Origin: JBKJVQ01 sp046717125
GTDB taxonomy: Bacteria; Pseudomonadota; Alphaproteobacteria; Rhizobiales; Methyloligellaceae
Direction of reading: 5' to 3'
Assembly: GCA_046717125.1 (NCBI GenBank)
Contig: JBKJVQ010000249.1
Span: forward strand, 1 to 11,801
DNA length: 11,801 nt
The notes under the pieces were generated by a model, which searched no databases, was not told the DNA's origin, and was given only the letters and a program-made list of their open reading frames with translations. Below are positions 8,302-11,801 of this stretch, in pieces. Both the position numbers and the translations under genes were made by a program. How positions within the stretch are numbered: the first letter of the stretch is position 1; every line of letters starts with the position of its first letter.

Positions 8302-8724
8302 ATGTTTTTCCTGTTGCGGACCATTTTCTGGCTGGCGCTCATCCTCATGATCCTGCCAACAGACACCGAGAAGCAGAGCGCGGTCTATGGCACGGCTGAG
8401 GCGGCCGTGAAGGACCTGAGCGAGTTCTGCACCCGCAAGCCCGACGCGTGCGAGAAGGGCCGCGAGGCGCTTGGCGAGCTCGGTGAGAAGGCCCAGGCAG
8501 GCCTGACGATGCTGATCGATCTTGTGGCGGGTTACAACGATACCGAGGGTGGCAAGCAGCCTGCGCCGGCGCCTGTTGCCCTTGAACCGAGGCCGGCCGC
8601 GCCGGCGCCTCAGCCTGAGCCCGCGATCGGACCTTCAGCCAACCGCGATGGCTCGTCGCATACGCTGACGGGCGACGATCTTGAGCCTCGCTGGGCCATT
8701 CGCGACCTCGCCTCCGGCGCCTGA
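8302..8724 (+). CDS. DUF5330 domain protein
   Basis: This 140-residue protein starts MFFLLRTIFWLALILMILPT, a membrane anchor or uncleaved signal, followed by a short domain with EAAVKDLSEFCTRKPDACEKG (two cysteines, 43 and 50) and AQAGLTMLIDL. This is the typical DUF5330 layout in Hyphomicrobiales. The function is unknown. The second half is a Pro/Ala-rich linker (PAPAPVALEPRPAAPAPQPEP) and a short tail (SHTLTGDDLEPRW). The two cysteines may pair in the periplasm, which is inference. GAGGGG at 8290-8295 gives a good ribosome site six bases before ATG 8302. The gene stands alone between inverted copies of the two-hairpin repeat. Confidence 0.85.
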   Translation: MFFLLRTIFWLALILMILPTDTEKQSAVYGTAEAAVKDLSEFCTRKPDACEKGREALGELGEKAQAGLTMLIDLVAGYNDTEGGKQPAPAPVALEPRPAAPAPQPEPAIGPSANRDGSSHTLTGDDLEPRWAIRDLASGA

Positions 8725-8754
8725 CCCTTTTCAGATCGGCGCGCTGCAGCGCGG

Positions 8755-8863
8755 AGCATGATGCCGAAAAGTGTGCAGCGGTTTTCGGACGACATCATGC
8801 TCAACTCATGGAATCGATCACGTTCATGACTTGGGGCCGTCTGGACCCCAAGTCATCGTGATC
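8755..8863 (-). repeat. Two-hairpin palindromic repeat, copy B (inverted relative to copy A)
   Basis: Read on the minus strand, hairpin I (8863-8816) has GATCACG / CGTGATC outer arms and ATGACTTGGGG / CCCCAAGTCAT inner arms, with the same GAA bulge as copy A. A nine-base linker follows, then hairpin II (8801-8755) with AGCATGATG / CATCATGCT arms and CCGAAAA / TTTTCGG. Hairpin II is nearly identical to that of copy A, while the inner stem of hairpin I differs in sequence yet still pairs. It lies 30 bases after the DUF5330 stop and could also end that transcript. Confidence 0.8.
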
Positions 8864-8867
8864 TGAT

Positions 8868-8915
8868 GGATGCGCATTCCGGGAGGTACTGCCCTTCCCC
8901 CCGGGATGCGCGTCC
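8868..8915 (+). terminator. Imperfect hairpin between DUF5330/repeat and antitoxin gene
   Basis: Sixteen-base arms (8868-8883 and 8900-8915) are complementary except for two positions. Both of these are G opposite T when read as + strand RNA, and C opposite A on the minus strand, so the fold is stronger in a + strand transcript. It lies between two convergent genes, but no T-run follows, so the terminator role is tentative. It could be another repeat type. Confidence 0.35.
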
Positions 8916-8936
8916 TACTCCGGCAGCACAAACTAC

Positions 8937-9242
8937 TCAGGATTTCCCGCGCGCCGCGCGCTCGACGAGTTCCGGGTCGGCGTCGATGACTTTCAACAAC
9001 AGCCGAGTTGCCGGGTCGGGCTGACGGCGACCCTGTTCCCAATTGTTGACCGTCGCGACCGGAACGCCAAACCGGCGTTCGAATTCCTTCGCGGACTTGG
9101 CGACCTTCCTGCGGATCGCGCGGATGCGGGCAACCGGCATCGGATCGATCTTGACCGTTTCAAGCGCGACCTCGCCACGCTTCCATGCGGCCGCCTCCTG
9201 AAGACCCTCGATAAGGGATTCGCCAAATCCTATCTTAGTCAT
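8937..9242 (-). CDS. HigA-type (XRE family) antitoxin
   Basis: This 101-residue protein carries one helix-turn-helix in its C-terminal half: ARIRAIRRKVAKSAKEFERR, then GVPVATVNNWEQGRRQPDP (59-77) and ATRLLLKVIDADPELVERA. This is the pattern of HigA-like antitoxins (COG2944 type), which bind their own promoter and neutralise the toxin encoded just upstream. The order is toxin then antitoxin, as in higBA, and the start overlaps the end of the toxin frame by 8 bases. Length and HTH are complete, so this protein should be functional. The operator-like palindromes at 9442-9486 are its likely target. Confidence 0.9.
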   Translation of the reverse strand: MTKIGFGESLIEGLQEAAAWKRGEVALETVKIDPMPVARIRAIRRKVAKSAKEFERRFGVPVATVNNWEQGRRQPDPATRLLLKVIDADPELVERAARGKS

Positions 9243-9465
9243 TTTTCAGCTCCTTCAGCAGGGCCATGGCTGCCTTGCGTTGATCCTGCGTCAGGTCCTC
9301 ACGTTGGGACTTCGCGTATGCAAACAACATGATCGCCACGTCATCCGAGACCATCAGAAAGTAGATCGCCCGGCCGCCGCCACGCTTTCCTTTCGCAAAT
9401 CTGACCTTGCGAAGACCGCCCAGTCCTGGAACCACCGAACATACGCCATTGGCGTAGATGGGCAA
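9235..9465 (-). CDS. RelE/HigB-type toxin, N-terminally short
   Basis: The core VVPGLGGLRKVRFAKGKRGG followed by ARAIYFLMVSDD-like strand residues and LFAYAKSQREDLTQDQ is the classic RelE/HigB (COG4737-type) toxin end, an mRNA-cleaving fold. Family members are usually about 100-110 residues. Here only about 76 are available and the usual N-terminal helices before VPGxGGLRK are missing. The frame has no ATG upstream; TTG 9465 is the only plausible start before an in-frame TAG near 9575. Its first residues (PIYANGV) are simply translated operator DNA. The toxin is therefore probably inactive or weakened by a 5' deletion, leaving a working antitoxin. An unusual short active form cannot be excluded. 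Confidence 0.7.
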   Translation of the reverse strand: MPIYANGVCSVVPGLGGLRKVRFAKGKRGGGRAIYFLMVSDDVAIMLFAYAKSQREDLTQDQRKAAMALLKELKND

Positions 9466-9486
9466 GGAAAATACGTCATTGGCGTA
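9442..9486. promoter_or_regulatory. Twin palindromic operator-like sites at the toxin-antitoxin promoter
   Basis: TACGCCATTGGCGTA (9442-9456) is a perfect inverted repeat with a one-base centre. TACGTCATTGGCGTA (9472-9486) is the same site with one change. They are 30 bases apart, close to three helical turns, and cover the 5' end of the toxin frame. This suits cooperative binding of the HigA-type antitoxin for autorepression. The binding is inferred, while the symmetry is read directly. Confidence 0.7.
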
Positions 9487-9556
9487 GTCGATATGTCTTT
9501 GCGCTAACCAATAGCAGCCGCGCCTCCCAGTCGCGCCACAGCGCCGGAAGCCCTAT

Positions 9557-10024
9557 ATGAACCACATGGTCGAACAGATAGCCCCTAACGCGCACATCGA
9601 CCGCATCGTCGAGGATTTCTCCCTGCTGGACGAGTGGGAGGACCGCTACCGCTATGTCATCGAACTGGGCCGCGCGCTGCCGCCCTTGTCCGATGAATAA
9701 CCCACGCCCGAAAACAAGGTGCAGGGCTGCGTCAGCCAGGTCTGGGTCGCGACCGGCATCGATCGCGGACGCGCAACGCCAGTGCTGCATTTCCGAGGCG
9801 ACAGCGACGCGCATATCGTCCGTGGGCTGATTGCCATTCTTTTTGCGCTTTATGACGGCAAGACCGCGCCAACGATCCTCGACACCGACGCGATCGCGCT
9901 GCTTTCGCGGCTCGGCCTCGAAGACCATCTGACGCCGCAGCGATCGAACGGTCTCAGATCCATGGTCGAACGCATCAGGCACGACGCCCGCACCGCGATG
10001 GAGCAAGCCCCCGCGCTGCACTGA
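9557..10024 (+). pseudogene. sufE: sufE, interrupted by an in-frame TAA
   Basis: ATG 9557 with GGAAG six bases upstream opens a SufE frame: IDRIVEDFSLLDEWEDRYRY, VIELGRALPPLSDE, then TAA at 9698-9700. The same frame then continues without a break through PTPENKVQGCVSQVW, carrying the sulfur-accepting cysteine (TGC 9728-9730), to HFRGDSDAHIVRGLIAILFA and a normal TGA at 10022-10024. With one base change at codon 48 the protein would be 155 residues, normal for the family. SufE takes sulfur from the cysteine desulfurase SufS for Fe-S cluster assembly. As written, only 47 residues without the active cysteine are made, unless translation restarts at GTG 9719 or reads through. No other suf gene is in the window. 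Confidence 0.85.
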
Positions 10025-10055
10025 GTCGTCATCCGTAAGCGTGCGCGCAACGAAC

Positions 10056-10150
10056 GTCGCCCGGATAGAGCGCAGCCCGTAGCCCGGACGGAGCGCAGCG
10101 CAATCCGGGACAAAACCATCCCCGGATGACGCTTTGCTTATCCGGGCTAC
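10056..10150. repeat. REP-like palindrome after sufE, with a partial second copy
   Basis: The arms GTAGCCCGGACGGAGCGCAG (start 10079) and a CGCTTTGCTTATCCGGGCTAC-like right arm ending at 10150 form a long imperfect hairpin around CCGGGACAAAACCATCCCCGG. A partial direct copy of the left arm (GTCGCCCGGATAGAGCGCAG) sits just before it at 10056-10075. This GTAGCCCGGAT...ATCCGGGCTAC type is a common dispersed repeat in Bradyrhizobium-like genomes. It may protect or end the sufE transcript. Confidence 0.75.
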
Positions 10151-10407
10151 ATCTCCCGCGCATCCCGGACCGCGTGCGCGCAGCGCATCGCGTGGTCCGG
10201 CACCCAGCGCGAAAGTCTTTAGCCGCCTCACGCCTCATCCAGCAGCCGGGCGACAAGCGTGTCGATGCGCATCCGCCGCAGCCAAGGCGGAGACGATCGC
10301 GGCCGCTGTCGAACTGTCCGAGAACGTCAAGTTCCAGCGCGCGCGACGCATAGTGCGCGATGCCCTGACGGAAGCCGGCACCGCCCCGGGGGCTGCGCTT
10401 CATCCCC
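10151..10407. other. Region between REP element and DUF6456 gene
   Basis: It starts with a second hairpin, CCGGACC (10165-10171) / GGTCCGG (10194-10200), with an inner GCGC pairing. The remaining 200 bases hold open frames on both strands but no recognisable domain. A short minus-strand run ending MRIDTLVARLLDEA then TGA (10228-10272) reads like a protein tail but has no supportable upstream part. I call no gene here. Confidence 0.4.
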
Positions 10408-11175
10408 TCACAACTTCGGGCGATAATCCGCCGCGCCCCAATGGCGCGTTCGCCGTGTCTCTCCCTCGACGCGCAGCAGCCCGTAGTGGCGCGCAAGCCG
10501 CGTCAAGGCGAGATCGAGCACGATCTTGCCTGAGCGCTTGGGCCAGCCGAACGACAGTTCCGCATCCTCCAGCCCCTTCAGGTCGCAGCACACGTCGAGC
10601 AGGATGCCGGAGAGTTCGGGTCCCACGGCACCCAGCGCACGCCACACACGCTGTTTCGCGGCGATGGCATCGTCCGAGAGCGCAGCCGGATCGTGCGCCG
10701 CGCCGCGCCGCGACCGCCGTGACGGAGCGCCCGCCGTGGGGCTCCAACTCGATGTAATGTTCGGCGAAAGATGCGCGCGCCAGTGATCGGCCCTGAGTCT
10801 CTCCCCGGCCTCGAACTGCGCCGCGCCGATCAGCGGCTGCCCGCTTCTGTCCTTTCGCCGCCGCAGCCAGCCGAGCGGGTTTTCGGCATGGTTCAACGTG
10901 ACCTTCGCGCCCTCCTCGCCCGCGCGCCTCTCGCGCATCTGGTGCTGGGTCTGAAAGGGATCGTCCCCCGACGCGTGCCGGCGGAGGAAACTTTGTCCCG
11001 CCGCCGTCAGTTCGACTGAGCCACCCGCCCGGCGGGCCCAGTCGCGCGTGAGACAGAAGCGCAGAGTCTCTGAATCGCATACCGGCAGCGCCGCGCCGTC
11101 CGGCCCGAGCTGCGTGAGGAGCGCCCGCGCCCGCCGCTCCAGCGCCCGCTTGGGATCATGCGCCCGCTTCGTCAT
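10408..11175 (-). CDS. DUF6456 domain protein
   Basis: This 255-residue protein has a variable N-terminal part that looks like a winged-helix-type region (LRFCLTRDWARR, LTAAGQSFLRR, about 38-66). The conserved DUF6456 domain follows at about 93-235: NPLGWLRRRKDRSGQPLIGAAQ, FEAGERLRADHWRA, then LGAVGPELSGILLDVCCDLK, GLEDAE, GWPKRSGKIVLDLALTRLARHYGL. I know this family from Hyphomicrobiales; its role is not established, though DNA binding is plausible from the fold and neighbour. Its ATG overlaps the TGA of the DnaA_C-type HTH gene by four bases (ATGA), so the two are almost certainly translated together. The segment around 140-165 is Arg/Ser-rich and looks disordered. Confidence 0.85.
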   Translation of the reverse strand: MTKRAHDPKRALERRARALLTQLGPDGAALPVCDSETLRFCLTRDWARRAGGSVELTAAGQSFLRRHASGDDPFQTQHQMRERRAGEEGAKVTLNHAENPLGWLRRRKDRSGQPLIGAAQFEAGERLRADHWRAHLSPNITSSWSPTAGAPSRRSRRGAAHDPAALSDDAIAAKQRVWRALGAVGPELSGILLDVCCDLKGLEDAELSFGWPKRSGKIVLDLALTRLARHYGLLRVEGETRRTRHWGAADYRPKL

Positions 11176-11636
11176 GCCGCTTGGCTCACGGGAATGAGAC
11201 TTTGCGCGACACGGCGTTCCAGCCGGTCGATGCGCCGGTCGTAAACCACCCTGTCCCGTCCGTCCTCGACGATTCCGCAGGCATGGGCGACGGTCGTCCG
11301 GTCGCGGCCGAACATCAGGCCGACATCGGTGAGGCTCAGCCCGCCGACATGGGCTAGATACATCGCGACCTGTCTTGCCGTCGCAGCCCGCCTGGATCCC
11401 CGTGTCTGCGAGAGGATACGGGCGAGGGGCAAGCGGAATTCGGCGGCGACGATCGCGACGATCGCGTCACGAACCGCGCCTGTGCCCGGCCTCTCGATCG
11501 GTGGTACCCTGCCGGCGATGTGGGCCGGGCGCCTGTTCGCTCCTGTCGATACGCTATTGGCGGCACGGGCAGCCGCGTTCCCGTCCGCAGCCGATCGCGC
11601 CGCTCCTGCTGAACCCTCATCCACCGCATTCCGCAT
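11172..11636 (-). CDS. HTH protein with DnaA C-terminal-type (Bac_DnaA_C) domain
   Basis: This 154-residue protein has a low-complexity Ala/Arg N-terminus (1-50), a short helical part, then a DnaA domain IV-like DNA-binding domain (about 81-140): SRRAATARQVAMYLAHVGGL, SLTDVGLMFGRDRTTVAHAC (101-120), IDRLERRV. The DRTTVAHAC helix corresponds to the DnaA signature that reads DnaA-box DNA. There is no AAA+ ATPase domain, so it is not an initiator; such small proteins are common in Hyphomicrobiales and are thought to be regulators. A strong ribosome site (GAGGTGG, 11640-11646 on minus) precedes ATG 11636. It may recognise DnaA-box-like DNA, which is inference. Confidence 0.85.
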   Translation of the reverse strand: MRNAVDEGSAGAARSAADGNAAARAANSVSTGANRRPAHIAGRVPPIERPGTGAVRDAIVAIVAAEFRLPLARILSQTRGSRRAATARQVAMYLAHVGGLSLTDVGLMFGRDRTTVAHACGIVEDGRDRVVYDRRIDRLERRVAQSLIPVSQAA

Positions 11637-11657
11637 CTTCCACCTCTACACCGACTA

Positions 11658-11677
11658 AATAGGAATTAAAACCTATT
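11658..11677. promoter_or_regulatory. Palindrome upstream of the HTH gene
   Basis: AATAGG (11658-11663) and CCTATT (11672-11677) are perfect inverted arms with an eight-base AT-rich spacer. The site lies just upstream of the ribosome site of the HTH gene, and between it and a possible divergent gene, so it could be an operator or overlap the promoter. No regulator is assigned. Confidence 0.35.
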
Positions 11678-11684
11678 CAATGCT

Positions 11685-11801
11685 ATGTCAGCTGAGGGAG
11701 GCGGGGATAGTTTCAGCCCGGCGGAACGGGACGCTGCGGTCGCCCCGCTTAAGGTCCAGTTAGAGTCGCCTAAATGGCGGTTAAAGGCGCCTAAGGGGTG
11801 G
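11685..11801 (+). CDS. Possible start of a divergent + strand gene (runs off the window)
   Basis: ATG 11685 opens a frame that stays open for 39 codons to the right edge (MSAEGGGDSFSPAERDAAVA, then PLKVQLESPKW). Divergent arrangement with the HTH gene supports it, but no clear ribosome site precedes it and no domain is visible in so short a piece. The alternative ATG at 11680 is in another frame that closes within the window. Confidence 0.25.
   Translation, partial: MSAEGGGDSFSPAERDAAVAPLKVQLESPKWRLKAPKGW

Noticed and set aside
4307..9700. Stop-codon reassignment or programmed readthrough
   Set aside because: The two internal stops are different codons (TAG, TAA), both also serve as ordinary gene ends here, and no special context is shared.
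7725..10200. CRISPR array
   Set aside because: The repeats are palindromic, few, inverted and far apart; there are no regular spacers and no cas genes.
9476..10231. Long minus-strand open frame of 251 codons
   Set aside because: It is antisense to sufE and the REP element, with no domain; the + strand SufE reading is unambiguous.
10400..11080. Minus-strand frame of 226 codons overlapping DUF6456
   Set aside because: It is a shadow of the DUF6456 frame, very Arg/Gly-rich, and lacks the conserved motifs.
1..11801. tRNA, rRNA, transposase or integrase genes
   Set aside because: I saw no cloverleaf, rRNA segment or recombinase motif on either strand.

Overview
The window looks like a piece of an alphaproteobacterial chromosome, most likely Hyphomicrobiales (Rhizobiales). 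This rests on high GC, the DUF1214/DUF1254, DUF1491, DUF5330, DUF6456 and DnaA_C-type HTH genes, a DivJ/PleC-style PAS histidine kinase, and palindromic repeats of the kind common in that order. I cannot name a genus.

Layout. 1-1480 (+): the tail of an unidentified protein, then an overlapping DUF1214/DUF1254 pair. 1487-4366 (-): an accessory block with a decayed autotransporter passenger and a frameshifted small exported protein, separated by a palindromic repeat. 4710-7716 (-): a probable operon of membrane histidine kinase, peptidoglycan-binding-domain protein and DUF1491 protein. 7717-8863: an AT-rich intergenic region and a DUF5330 gene (+), flanked by two inverted copies of a two-hairpin repeat. 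8937-9486 (-): a HigBA/RelE-type toxin-antitoxin pair with an N-terminally short toxin and two palindromic operator-like sites. 9557-10024 (+): sufE interrupted by an in-frame stop. 10025-10407: REP-like palindromes. 10408-11636 (-): DUF6456 and DnaA_C-type HTH genes overlapping by 4 bases. 11637-11801: divergent promoter region and possibly the start of a + strand gene.

Two themes stand out. First, an apparently ordinary backbone (DUF1214/1254, kinase operon, DUF5330, SufE, DUF6456/HTH) is interspersed with accessory material and palindromes. Second, lesions are frequent: a TAG in the autotransporter signal peptide and loss of its barrel, two frameshifts in the neighbouring gene, a short toxin, and a TAA in sufE. 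These may be real pseudogenes or sequence errors, and the sequence alone cannot decide. I found no clearly new multigene system. The strongest non-routine signal is the paired two-hairpin repeat, whose inner stem differs between copies yet stays self-complementary.
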